Below the pieces are notes generated by a model. The model worked only from the letters and a program-made list of their open reading frames with translations, was not told the DNA's origin and did not search any database. From Treponema sp. (GTDB taxonomy: Bacteria > Spirochaetota > Spirochaetia > Treponematales > Treponemataceae): a stretch of DNA of 64,000 nucleotides. Below are positions 16,359 to 24,611 of the stretch, piece by piece. The stretch is taken from positions 62,001-126,000 of the forward strand of contig JAAVAO010000051.1 of the NCBI GenBank assembly GCA_014803985.1. Direction: 5' to 3'. The number at the start of each line of letters is the position of its first letter. Position 1 is the stretch's first letter. The position numbers and the translations under genes were made by a program.

Positions 16359-16504
16359 AAAAAGTCAAGAAGAAAGTTGCAACTTTCTTCTTGACTTTTT
16401 ATGCCACTTCGCAATGAAATGAGAAGTGGCATTTGATATGCAAGTTTCCAACGGAAACTTGTCATGATAAAAGTGCCGCGCCATTTGTGCGGTGCTTTTA
16501 TCAT
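16359..16504. repeat. Four-hairpin cluster between the two permease genes
   Basis: In order: a perfect 42-base palindrome (16359-16400, arms beginning AAAAAGTCAAGAAG); ATGCCACTTC/GAAGTGGCAT (16401-16432); CAAGTTTCC/GGAAACTTG (16441-16461); and GATAAAAGTGCCGC/GCGGTGCTTTTATC (about 16464-16504). The first is long enough to terminate transcription on either strand. The fourth recurs near 50016-50056. Confidence 0.75.
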
Positions 16505-16547
16505 AATTCCTTATACAAGCCATAGTGCGCTATGAATGTGCCACATC

Positions 16548-17294
16548 TTACATCCCTGTTGCTTCATAGTGTTTCAATCCTTGCTGCCAAATAAGGCGCG
16601 AGAACAAGAACAGAACGACTGCACAAGCAATCTGTCCTACCATCAACAAAGGAGTCGCTCGCCGTTCCAAAATTTGAAGCGGAACATAAAAAATATATTG
16701 GTACGGCAAAAAAGTACATAGTTTTTGCATTCCAGAAGGGGCAAGTTCTATCGGAAAAAGACGACCTCCAAAAACATCCAGCAAAACTGAATTTACCATT
16801 GAAATTCCCCAGACCGTGTTTGTCCAAAACGCAAGAATTCCAATCAAATAAGACATCTCAAAATTTATTATTAGAGAAAAGAACACAGAAATGGCAAACG
16901 CTGCGGAATATGCAGGAAAAAAGCGCAATGCAATGGCGCAAACAACAAGGAACACAACGATACATAATTTCATTGCAAAATAGGAGGTAAAATTTAAGAA
17001 TGAATATGAAATAGGCTTTAAAAGATCTACAGACAGATTTCCCTGATAAATTGCCGTTGAAACCTTTTCCGTTATGTCAGTTTCTACAAAAAAACCTATC
17101 AACATCACTACAAAAAAATAAATCACCATCTGCATCTTGGAATACGAAAGGGAATTTGAAGCACCCATCGCAGAAAGCCAAAACAACACGGTGAACGAGA
17201 ATTTCAAAACCACGGTGAACCATTGCATTAAGAAATTTATGCGGAACACAAAGTTTCTCTGAAAAAACAACTGTATCAGTCTAAAAAAACGCAT
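16548..17294 (-). CDS. ABC-2 family permease (partner)
   Basis: A ~248-residue membrane protein with six predicted hydrophobic segments, the second permease of the exporter. The motif DLLKPISYSFLNFT mirrors LLKPMS in its partner and is a family hallmark. The frame extends to a TTG at 17324 overlapping the ATPase stop (TTGA), so the start is either that TTG or ATG 17294; a GGGGGA stretch upstream of 17294 favours the ATG. It directly follows the ATPase gene and is surely co-transcribed. Confidence 0.82.
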   Translation of the reverse strand: MRFFRLIQLFFQRNFVFRINFLMQWFTVVLKFSFTVLFWLSAMGASNSLSYSKMQMVIYFFVVMLIGFFVETDITEKVSTAIYQGNLSVDLLKPISYSFLNFTSYFAMKLCIVVFLVVCAIALRFFPAYSAAFAISVFFSLIINFEMSYLIGILAFWTNTVWGISMVNSVLLDVFGGRLFPIELAPSGMQKLCTFLPYQYIFYVPLQILERRATPLLMVGQIACAVVLFLFSRLIWQQGLKHYEATGM

Positions 17295-17320
17295 CTTATA
17301 TAAATATCCCCCACTTTTAA

Positions 17321-18130
17321 TCAACTCTCAGCCCTTTCTGTAAAAACATTCACCAGCGCGTCCTCAAGAGTTCCGTTGTCATCAGAATATTTTTTTATCG
17401 CCGACTGGACATCTCCGTCATAGAACAACGAGCCATGCGTAATTATCATAAGACGGTCGCACATTTTCTCAATGTCGCCGACATTATGGCTTGTGACAAT
17501 CGCCGTAATTCCAAATTCCTTGAAAATTTTTTTTAGATAGTCGCGAAGCGAAACGCGGGCAACAATGTCCAGTCCGTTTGTTGGCTCATCAAGAAACAAA
17601 ATCTTTGGGCGATGAACAAGCGAGGCGATTATGTCCATCTTCATTTTTTGACCAAGAGAGAGATTTCGCACTGGAATGTTCACCAAGTCCTCCACTCCAA
17701 GCGTTTTTATAAGCCTGTCTATCCATGAGTCAAAATCCTTTTTGGGGATGTCATAAATAATTTGGTTTAGCGAAAATGTTTCAAGTGCAGGAAGCTCCCA
17801 TAGCAGCTGCGACTTTCCTCCCATAATAAATCCAATTTGTCTTTTGAATGCGTTGCTTTTTTTATAGGGAACAAATGAACACACATCCACGCTACCAGAA
17901 GTCGGTTTTATGAGTCCACTCAAAATTTTCAGCAAGGTAGTTTTTCCTGCGCCGTTCGGTCCTGCCACTCCGACAATCTCGTTTTCTTCAATTTTAAAAC
18001 TTACATTTTTCAGCGCATTCTTGTAAATGTACTGTCTGCTAAACAAATCCTTTATCGAATTTTTAAGCCCTTGCTTGCGCTCGAATGTCCGATAGGTGTG
18101 ATTCACGTTTTCAACGGTTATAGCACTCAT
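17321..18130 (-). CDS. ABC transporter ATPase (COG4586 type)
   Basis: A 269-residue ATPase with Walker A GPNGAGKTTL (~57), Q-loop region GGKSQLLWELP, signature NLSLGQKMKMD (~155), Walker B ILFLDEPTNGLD (~180) and H-loop VTSHNVGDIE (~212). The QLLWELP stretch marks the subfamily that works with two ABC-2 permeases; members are often found beside peptide-modifying radical SAM genes. Its start codon overlaps the 3' end of a radical-SAM-like remnant by 20 bases, so the two were once translationally coupled. Confidence 0.9.
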   Translation of the reverse strand: MSAITVENVNHTYRTFERKQGLKNSIKDLFSRQYIYKNALKNVSFKIEENEIVGVAGPNGAGKTTLLKILSGLIKPTSGSVDVCSFVPYKKSNAFKRQIGFIMGGKSQLLWELPALETFSLNQIIYDIPKKDFDSWIDRLIKTLGVEDLVNIPVRNLSLGQKMKMDIIASLVHRPKILFLDEPTNGLDIVARVSLRDYLKKIFKEFGITAIVTSHNVGDIEKMCDRLMIITHGSLFYDGDVQSAIKKYSDDNGTLEDALVNVFTERAES

Positions 18131-18467
18131 TTTTATTCTCCCCCATATAAGATGAATTTATAAAATAAAAATCTCGACTATTTTTAATGCTGCCATAATA
18201 AAATTGTTTTTCTAGAAATAATAAATATTTTTTATATATGTTTATGTCTCTTTGTTTCATATAGTTGCAATATTTTACACCGTATATTTTTAACATTTTT
18301 AAACATTTTGAACAATTATTTTTAACTTCACAAAGTTGACACCCATATTTTTTTGCATTTTTTGCTTTTAAATATTTATATTTCTTTAAAATAGTTTTTG
18401 CTGAATCCTTTTTTGTCCCTAGTAACACACCATTTTTACAAGAGAATTTGCACTGTTTATAATGTGG
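18111..18467 (-). pseudogene. 3' remnant of a probable SPASM-domain radical SAM gene
   Basis: An open frame of about 118 residues with no convincing start: the only early candidate is a GTG at 18428 without a ribosome site. The frame runs back uninterrupted to the queH stop codon at 18468-18470. It is very AT-rich (AAA, AAT, TAT codons), far more so than its neighbours. It encodes CKFSCKNG and then C-x2-C-x5-C-x2-C-x11-C (from CQLCEVKNNCSKC to KYC), which closely resembles the SPASM auxiliary iron-sulfur motif of peptide-modifying radical SAM enzymes. The core CxxxCxxC domain is missing. I read it as the tail of a maturase gene whose front was deleted, leaving the exporter genes downstream. 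Confidence 0.55.
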
Positions 18468-19142
18468 TTATTCAGTATTTGCATCTGTGTTATGCATTGA
18501 ATAAACACATCCGCAATACTGCTGTCGATACAGTCCGTATTCTGCGCTCAACTCAAGGCTTCGTTTAAATCCGTTGCGTTTTTTAAAGTCCGATGGAAGA
18601 AAGTGCGTTCCCAAATGACCAGAAATGTTTTGGAGCGTTTTTCCAATGTCATTTATTTTTTCTGCATCCTTGAATGGACTGATTGAAAGTGTTGTTGTAA
18701 ACCAATCGAATTTGTGTTCATACGCATAGGTATATGCACGTTTCATTCGGAACATATAGCAGCGTTTGCATCGTTCCCCTTTTTCTGCCTCTTTTGCAAG
18801 GAGCGGCTCTGTTTCAATTCCAATTTTTTCGTAAAATTCTTGAGGCGTGTAATCCAGAACAACAAGCGTTATGTGCGAGGCAATGGCAATTGGAAACCTT
18901 GCAAGAAACTGTTTTAATTCAGACAGGCGGCGTTCATACTCTTCTTGTGGATAAATGTTCGGGTTGTAATACAATAGAGTGATGTCGAAATAGGCGGAAA
19001 GGTATTCAATCACATAAGACGAGCAGGGTGCGCAACACGCATGCAAGAGAAGAGAGGGCTTTTTCGCGGAGGAATTGTTTGTTTCTTCAAGATTTTTTAG
19101 TATTTTATCCAATTCAATTTGGTGATTGATTTTTTCGTTCAT
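18468..19142 (-). CDS. queH: Epoxyqueuosine reductase QueH
   Basis: A 224-residue QueH (DUF208) protein. The conserved cysteines are present: HACCAPCSSYVIEYL (residues ~33-47), ERCKRCYMFRM (~125) and QYCGCVYS near the C-terminus. These hold the iron-sulfur cluster and metal that reduce epoxyqueuosine to queuosine in tRNA. I place the start at ATG 19142 (MNEKINHQIEL); an in-frame ATG at 19220 would add 26 residues resembling an unrelated leader and lies inside a hairpin repeat. The stop is directly followed, in frame, by the radical-SAM remnant. Confidence 0.9.
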   Translation of the reverse strand: MNEKINHQIELDKILKNLEETNNSSAKKPSLLLHACCAPCSSYVIEYLSAYFDITLLYYNPNIYPQEEYERRLSELKQFLARFPIAIASHITLVVLDYTPQEFYEKIGIETEPLLAKEAEKGERCKRCYMFRMKRAYTYAYEHKFDWFTTTLSISPFKDAEKINDIGKTLQNISGHLGTHFLPSDFKKRNGFKRSLELSAEYGLYRQQYCGCVYSMHNTDANTE

Positions 19143-19202
19143 ACAACCATTATAAAATGTATGAAGGGTGTTTACAAGATAGAAACGGGAAAGAGAAAAG
19201 GA

Positions 19203-19402
19203 TGGTAAAAATCCGCACAAAAATGCTGTGTGGATTTTTACTTCAAGTTTTCTGCGAAAACTCGCTATTTACTGTTGTTTCTCATTTCATTGCGAAACAA
19301 CCTTTTTCAGCAATTAAAAAGTTGAAACTTTTGAATTGCTGAAAAAAACAATGCTTAAAAGGGAAAGAGGATAACCGAAGCGGTTTCCGCTTGCCCTTTC
19401 CC
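19203..19402. repeat. Hairpin chain (family 1 variant) plus shared 46-base module
   Basis: GTAAAAATCC/GGATTTTTAC, then CAAGTTTTC/GAAAACTCG, GTTGTTTC/GAAACAAC with the TCATTTCATTGC loop, and TTTTTCAGCAATT/AATTGCTGAAAAA with an inner AAAAGTT/AACTTTT. This is the same module order as 455-956 with different stem sequences. From 19357 to 19402 follows a G/A-rich module whose reverse complement recurs at 33404-33450. Confidence 0.75.
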
Positions 19403-19417
19403 CTCATATATGGACGT

Positions 19418-19446
19418 TTGCTTATTTTTCGTTTTTTTGGTATACT
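19418..19446 (+). promoter_or_regulatory. Promoter for the aconitase-family gene
   Basis: TTGCTT at 19418-19423, a 17-base spacer and TATACT at 19441-19446. Transcription should begin near 19453, about 28 bases before ATG 19481, which has its own ribosome site. Confidence 0.7.
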
Positions 19447-19480
19447 CTTGACAGTATTTTAGATGGCAAGGGGATTTTTT

Positions 19481-21781
19481 ATGGCAGACGCAGTTAAACT
19501 TTGGGAAAAAGGCGTGTTTTTTGAAAACGGAAAGCTTATTGAAAATTGCAAGAGCGCAACGTGTGATGAAGCGCGAAAAAATACAATGGCGTATTCAATT
19601 TTGCAAGGACACAATGTTTCAGGGGATGCAAAAAAACTGAAAATACGATTTGATAAAATCACAAGCCACGACATAACGTATGTTGGTATAATTCAAACAG
19701 CGAGGGCATCTGGACTTGAAAAATTTCCAATTCCCTATATTTTGACAAATTGTCACAACTCTCTCTGTGCAGTTGGAGGCACAATAAATGAAGACGACCA
19801 CGTTTTTGGACTAACATGTGCGCAAAAGTATGGCGGAGTGTATGTTCCCCCTCATCAAGCGGTAATTCATCAGTATGCGCGGGAAATGCTTTCAAAATGC
19901 GGCGATATGATTTTAGGCTCTGACAGCCACACACGATACGGCGCACTGGGAACTATGGCGATAGGAGAAGGGGGCGGAGAGCTTGCAAAACAACTTCTAA
20001 AAAAAACGTATGACATAAATGCTCCTGAAGTTGTTGCTGTTTATTTGACGGGTGCGCCTGCTGCTGGGGTTGGACCACAGGACGTTGCGCTTGCGATTAT
20101 AAAAGCGGTTTTTGATAATGGATATGTAAAAAACAAGGTGATGGAATTTGTTGGTCCTGGAGTTGCAAACCTTTCCGCTGATTTTAGAATCGGAATAGAT
20201 GTTATGACGACCGAAACAACGTGCCTTTCTTCTATTTGGACAACCGATGAAAAAATTCGTGAGTATTATGCGATTCACGGACGGGAGGGCGACTATAAAA
20301 TGCTTTCACCGAACGGAACGGCATATTATGACGGTGCAATTGCAGTTGACTTGGATAAAATTCGCCCGATGATTGCAATGCCGTTTCACCCATCTTGCGC
20401 CTACGAAATTGACGAAGTGAACAAAAACCTTGACGATATTCTTTCAGAAACTGAAAAACGTGCAAAGGTGAGTTTTGGAGATGCCGTTCAATTTGACTTG
20501 CATTCAAAAATCATTGGGGGAAAACTGTATGTTGATCAGGGGATAATTGCTGGTTGTGCAGGCGGTGGATTTGAAAACATTACGGCGGCGGCTGATATTC
20601 TCAAAGGAAAGGACACGGGCAACGGAAAATTTGTGTTGAGCGTGTATCCTGCATCAATGCCAATTTATATGGAGCTTGTAAAAAATGGCGCGATTGCTTC
20701 GTTGTTGGAAACTGGCGCAGTCGTGAAAACTGCATTTTGCGGTCCGTGCTTTGGTGCGGGTGATACACCTGCAAACGGTGCATTTTCAATCAGACATTCG
20801 ACTCGAAATTTCCCGAACCGCGAAGGCAGCAAAATCCAATCAGGGCAACTTTCTTCTGTCGCGCTTATGGACGCTCGTTCAGTTGCTGCAACAGCCGCAA
20901 ACAAAGGATTTCTCACGCCTGCCACTCATTTTGATGCAGAATTTTCAGGCAAAAAATATTTCTTTGACAAAACTATTTATGAAAAGCGCGTTTATGACTC
21001 AAAAGGAGTTGCGCATCCGGAAGTTGCAATTCAGTTTGGACCGAACATCAAGGATTGGCCTGAAATGCAAAAACTTGGCGAGAATCTTCTGCTGAAAGTT
21101 GTGAGCGAAATTCATGACCCCGTTACAACTACGGATGAGTTAATTCCATCAGGGGAAACTTCATCTTTCCGCTCGAATCCTTTGGGGCTTGCCGAATTCA
21201 CGTTGAGTCGTAAAGATCCTGCCTATGTGGGGCGGGCAAAGGCTGTTCGCGACAGAACAGATGAAGTCAAAGCGGAAATTGAAAAGGTCTTGCATCTTCT
21301 TACGGACACGGACGATTTCAAATCGGTTTTGAAAGCCAACGGTGACGATGTGCAATCTCTTTTATCGGCAGATGTTTTGACTATCGGATCGAGCATTTAT
21401 GCACTAAAACCGGGAGATGGATCTGCAAGAGAACAGGCGGCTTCTTGTCAACGCGTATTGGGTGCAAGTGCAAATATTGCCTGTGAATATGCCACAAAAC
21501 GCTATCGTTCAAATCTCATAAACTGGGGGATGCTGCCGTTTTTATACAAGCAGGGAGATTTGAAGGCGACGGAAAATCTACCATTTAAAAATGGCGACTA
21601 TATTTTTATTTCGAACATAAAAAATTTGGTGCAAGAGAAATCAAACGTTTTCAAGGCATACTCTGTTTGTTTAAAATGTGGAAAAGTCTCTGAATTTGAG
21701 TTGACGTTGGGTGATCTAACCGATGACGAGAGAAAAATCATATTGGCGGGCTGCCTGATAAATTTTTATAAGGAAGCATAA
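19481..21781 (+). CDS. Aconitase-superfamily hydratase (YbhJ-like)
   Basis: A 766-residue protein of the aconitase superfamily, closest in layout to the uncharacterised hydratases typified by E. coli YbhJ. Visible are [20 protein letters not shown] (~150), the cluster-region motifs [10 protein letters not shown] (~365) and [12 protein letters not shown] (~425) with likely 4Fe-4S Cys ligands, and [11 protein letters not shown] (~570), an active-site Arg loop. It should hydrate/dehydrate a tricarboxylic or related acid; the substrate is not known for this subgroup. The final ~50 residues hold a CLKCGK pair that may bind metal. Start ATG 19481 follows AAGGGG; ATG 19463 lies too early. Confidence 0.8.
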   Translation: MADAVKLWEKGVFFENGKLIENCKSATCDEARKNTMAYSILQGHNVSGDAKKLKIRFDKITSHDITYVGIIQTARASGLEKFPIPYILTNCHNSLCAVGGTINEDDHVFGLTCAQKYGGVYVPPHQAVIHQYAREMLSKCGDMILGSDSHTRYGALGTMAIGEGGGELAKQLLKKTYDINAPEVVAVYLTGAPAAGVGPQDVALAIIKAVFDNGYVKNKVMEFVGPGVANLSADFRIGIDVMTTETTCLSSIWTTDEKIREYYAIHGREGDYKMLSPNGTAYYDGAIAVDLDKIRPMIAMPFHPSCAYEIDEVNKNLDDILSETEKRAKVSFGDAVQFDLHSKIIGGKLYVDQGIIAGCAGGGFENITAAADILKGKDTGNGKFVLSVYPASMPIYMELVKNGAIASLLETGAVVKTAFCGPCFGAGDTPANGAFSIRHSTRNFPNREGSKIQSGQLSSVALMDARSVAATAANKGFLTPATHFDAEFSGKKYFFDKTIYEKRVYDSKGVAHPEVAIQFGPNIKDWPEMQKLGENLLLKVVSEIHDPVTTTDELIPSGETSSFRSNPLGLAEFTLSRKDPAYVGRAKAVRDRTDEVKAEIEKVLHLLTDTDDFKSVLKANGDDVQSLLSADVLTIGSSIYALKPGDGSAREQAASCQRVLGASANIACEYATKRYRSNLINWGMLPFLYKQGDLKATENLPFKNGDYIFISNIKNLVQEKSNVFKAYSVCLKCGKVSEFELTLGDLTDDERKIILAGCLINFYKEA

Positions 21782-21813
21782 ATAATAGCACAGTCGTTAT
21801 GATGGGAGGACGT

Positions 21814-22905
21814 ATGTTTGGAAAATTGGTTTCTGGAGAGCAAATTGAAACTACAGTGATTGCGGTAACGAACGATACAATTTTCATTGACTTGAACGCA
21901 AAATCTGAAGGCGTAGTTGAAAAATCAGAATTCACGGATGAAAATGGATGCTGCACTGTAAAAGAGGGCGACAAAATCAAGGTGTTTTATATTGGAGAAT
22001 CTCACGGAGAAATGAAATTTGTGGCAAAAATCAAAGGTGAGAATGCTGACAAAGATATGCTAGAAAACGCCTTTAAAAACCATATTCCAATTGAAGGGTG
22101 CGTTGAAAAGGAAATAAAAGGCGGCTTTGAAGTGAAAATCGGTTCTTCAAGGGCGTTTTGTCCGTTTTCTCAAATGGGCGGTCGTCAAAAAGAGGAAAAC
22201 GAATCTGTGGTAGGAAAGGTGCTCCCGTTTCTTATCAGTGAATTTAAGGAAAACGGAAAAAATATTTTGGTTTCAAATCGAGCGTTTCTTGAAGCGGATC
22301 GGGAGAAACACATTTCCGCTTTAAGTCAAAAAATAACCGAGGGAGTACTAGTTGAAGGCGTTGTAAAATCGTTTCACAGTTTTGGTGCGTTTGTGGACAT
22401 AGACGGATTTCAAGCCCTTCTCCCGATTTCAGAAATTTCATTTGAAAGGGTGAAAGAAATTTCCGATGTTCTTTCTATCGGACAAAAAATCAGGGCGAAA
22501 GTGATACATGCCGATTGGCAAAAAAAACGCATTTCAATCAGTATGAAGGCGCTTGAGTCTGACCCGTGGGACGATGTTTCAAAAAAATGTGCAGTTGGTG
22601 ATAAATTTGACGGCGTTATTTCAAAAGTGGTGGATTTTGGCGTGTTTGTAAATCTTGACAAGGGAATTGACGGTCTTGTGCATATTTCTGCGCTTGAAGG
22701 CGTTGATAAAAATACGAACTTAAAGAAAAAATTCAAAGTTGGAGAAAAGATGTCTGTTGTTGTAAAAGAGGTAAAGGCAAATGAAAAACGCATTTCTCTT
22801 GTTCCTGCAACTTCTGTTGAGCAGGATAATTCTGCCGCCACGTATTTACATTCACAGTCTGATGGAGAAACATACAATCCTTTTGCAGCGTTATTGAAAA
22901 AATAA
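21814..22905 (+). CDS. S1 RNA-binding domain protein (ribosomal protein S1-like)
   Basis: A 363-residue protein with about four S1 (OB-fold) repeats. The third and fourth are clearest: GVLVEGVVKSFHSFGAFVDI (~175) followed by LPISEIS, and GDKFDGVISKVVDFGVFVNL (~260) followed by DGLVHISAL. The first two are more divergent. It binds RNA and may act as a short S1 in translation initiation or RNA turnover. GGGAGG precedes ATG 21814; an in-frame ATG at 21799 is before that site. It lies 32 bases after the hydratase gene and just before slyX, so the three may form an operon. Confidence 0.85.
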   Translation: MFGKLVSGEQIETTVIAVTNDTIFIDLNAKSEGVVEKSEFTDENGCCTVKEGDKIKVFYIGESHGEMKFVAKIKGENADKDMLENAFKNHIPIEGCVEKEIKGGFEVKIGSSRAFCPFSQMGGRQKEENESVVGKVLPFLISEFKENGKNILVSNRAFLEADREKHISALSQKITEGVLVEGVVKSFHSFGAFVDIDGFQALLPISEISFERVKEISDVLSIGQKIRAKVIHADWQKKRISISMKALESDPWDDVSKKCAVGDKFDGVISKVVDFGVFVNLDKGIDGLVHISALEGVDKNTNLKKKFKVGEKMSVVVKEVKANEKRISLVPATSVEQDNSAATYLHSQSDGETYNPFAALLKK

Positions 22906-22930
22906 GGCGGAGAGCATCAGAGACTGTACT

Positions 22931-23170
22931 ATGACAAGCGATAAGGAAATTGCAGTAGATTTTGAATCTCTTGAAAAGCGCATTACAAATCTTGAGATAA
23001 AGTTTTCGTATCTTGAGGACTTCTTAAATCAAATTCAAGAGGTTTGTACTGAACAGACAAAAACAATATCACTTTTAAAAAAAGAAAGTCGCTTGATGGC
23101 GGAAAAATTAAGTGATCTTTTGGAGAATGCAGAGGGAGAAATCCCAAACCGCAAACCACCGCATTATTAG
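22931..23170 (+). CDS. slyX: SlyX family protein
   Basis: A 79-residue protein that is almost entirely heptad coiled coil (LEKRITNLEIKFSYLEDFLN) and ends in the family's RKPPHY-type motif. SlyX proteins are short coiled-coil proteins of unknown biochemical role. ATG 22931 fits the family start. It is probably co-transcribed with the S1-domain gene 25 bases upstream. Confidence 0.8.
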   Translation: MTSDKEIAVDFESLEKRITNLEIKFSYLEDFLNQIQEVCTEQTKTISLLKKESRLMAEKLSDLLENAEGEIPNRKPPHY

Positions 23171-23227
23171 AAAGTGCGCAATCATTGTTCTTGTCATCGT
23201 GTTCTGTAGGTCTGATGTTGACTGTAG

Positions 23228-23275
23228 TTTCGACAAGCTCAACCACCAGTTTTAAAGTCATTGAGTCTGTCGAAA
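23228..23275. repeat. Inverted repeat with TTTCGACA arms
   Basis: TTTCGACAAGCTCAA (23228-23242) and TTGAGTCTGTCGAAA (23261-23275) form a nearly perfect 15-bp stem with an 18-base loop between convergent genes. It has no T tract, so it is not a classic terminator. Confidence 0.55.
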
Positions 23276-23368
23276 TGACCTTCTTATCGTATTGGGGCGA
23301 TGTTGCTCCGTTTCGTAGTCACAACCTATAAGCCGTTATTTTGCAAAATTCCTGGTCATTGCATTTTG

Positions 23369-24604
23369 CTAGTTGTACTGCAGTGTTGCACTAAAAGAGA
23401 GACCGCTTAAAAGATAGTAGAGAATACCATTGTTTGCTGTGCCTTCTGGACGGTCGGAGTCACTGCCAGAGGATTTTTTTATGCCATTCACATTAAAAAA
23501 CAGCGGAATTAAAAATGTTTTTTTGGGGGATAACACAATACTCATATTTTTTACAGGGATTGCAAAGTCTGTGGCAATTGTAAAAAATCCAATGCCGTTT
23601 CCCTTTAGCCCAGTGAAGTCGCCCGAAAAAGAACCTTTTGAGCCGTTGAAAAATATATTTTGTTTATACAAATAATTTGCTTTGTAAAAGCCTGTTTGAT
23701 TTATGCAGAGAAAGGCTGTGAAATCTGCGAAAAGTGAAAAAAACGTTCGTTTAAAAGTAAAATTTGCTCCAAAAATAAGTGCATCGATTTTTGCACTTCC
23801 CGCTAAAGTAAAAATTTTATAGGGAAAAAGCACATATTTTTGATTTTGCGCTGTCAATGTTCCTTTTGCTTTCAAGTCAAGATGAAAAAAGCCAAAGGAC
23901 GGAACGATGGAGAAATTTTTTATAGTGAATTCATACTGAGAAAGTATTCCAACTGCCCAAACAGTAGAGTCGATTAGTTTTTCAGAGCCATTTTGTTCAT
24001 TGGCGTAAAAATCTATGTCACTGGAAGCGAATAGAGAGGCGATTTTCAACCGTTCGACTTCACATTGTGCGCCTGCAACATAAAAAAGCGGAATTTTTGG
24101 CTCGGAGTAAAAATAATGCATATCGCCGTTTTCCGACTTCATAGTTCCAAAGGAAAAAATCGGCGTGATTGTGAAAGGCGAAAGTTTTATAGGCAGTAAA
24201 AATGACATTCCAAAAACCGCGCTTCTTTCAATTTTATAATCATCATTTATGTGGAGAACGAGGTTTTTGGCATTGAGAAAAAATGAGTTTGCATGGAAGT
24301 CAACAAATTTTGTTTTTGCAAAGACACCTGCGTTAAAAATATTTGCCTTTGCCGTTATGTTTTCAAGTGATGAGTATATGCGACCGTATGATGCAGTAAG
24401 ACCTGCTGAAAAATGAGGGAACGACAATTCTCCCTCCGACTGAATGGTGTAAAAAAGGGAAGTTCCGCTTGAATCCGAATAAATATGCATAAAATGAGAT
24501 GAAGCAGAAAAGGAATGGGAAAAAAGCGGAATGCAGGAACATACACACACGAAGACAAAGCATTTTTGCAATGTCTTCGTGCATTGGCTTGAGAAAACGA
24601 GCAT
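23369..24604 (-). CDS. Possible outer-membrane beta-barrel protein
   Basis: A protein of up to 411 residues with a hydrophobic N-terminal leader (LQKCFVFVCVCSCIPLFSHS). Alternating polar/aromatic strands follow throughout, with many Phe, Tyr and Ser and no catalytic motif, ending FSATLQYN with an aromatic near the C-terminus, as barrels often do. No family is recognised. The ATG at 24604 is 7 bases after the upstream lipoprotein stop and has no ribosome site; the first codons form a 10-bp hairpin, so the real start could be a later TTG or GTG. It is likely co-transcribed with the lipoprotein from the C10 promoter. Confidence 0.6.
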   Translation of the reverse strand: MLVFSSQCTKTLQKCFVFVCVCSCIPLFSHSFSASSHFMHIYSDSSGTSLFYTIQSEGELSFPHFSAGLTASYGRIYSSLENITAKANIFNAGVFAKTKFVDFHANSFFLNAKNLVLHINDDYKIERSAVFGMSFLLPIKLSPFTITPIFSFGTMKSENGDMHYFYSEPKIPLFYVAGAQCEVERLKIASLFASSDIDFYANEQNGSEKLIDSTVWAVGILSQYEFTIKNFSIVPSFGFFHLDLKAKGTLTAQNQKYVLFPYKIFTLAGSAKIDALIFGANFTFKRTFFSLFADFTAFLCINQTGFYKANYLYKQNIFFNGSKGSFSGDFTGLKGNGIGFFTIATDFAIPVKNMSIVLSPKKTFLIPLFFNVNGIKKSSGSDSDRPEGTANNGILYYLLSGLSFSATLQYN

Positions 24605-24611
24605 TTATAAC

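Noticed and set aside
18111-18428. Independent small gene starting at GTG 18428
   Set aside because: No ribosome site, and the frame extends upstream with further Cys codons to the queH stop, which favours a truncated larger gene.
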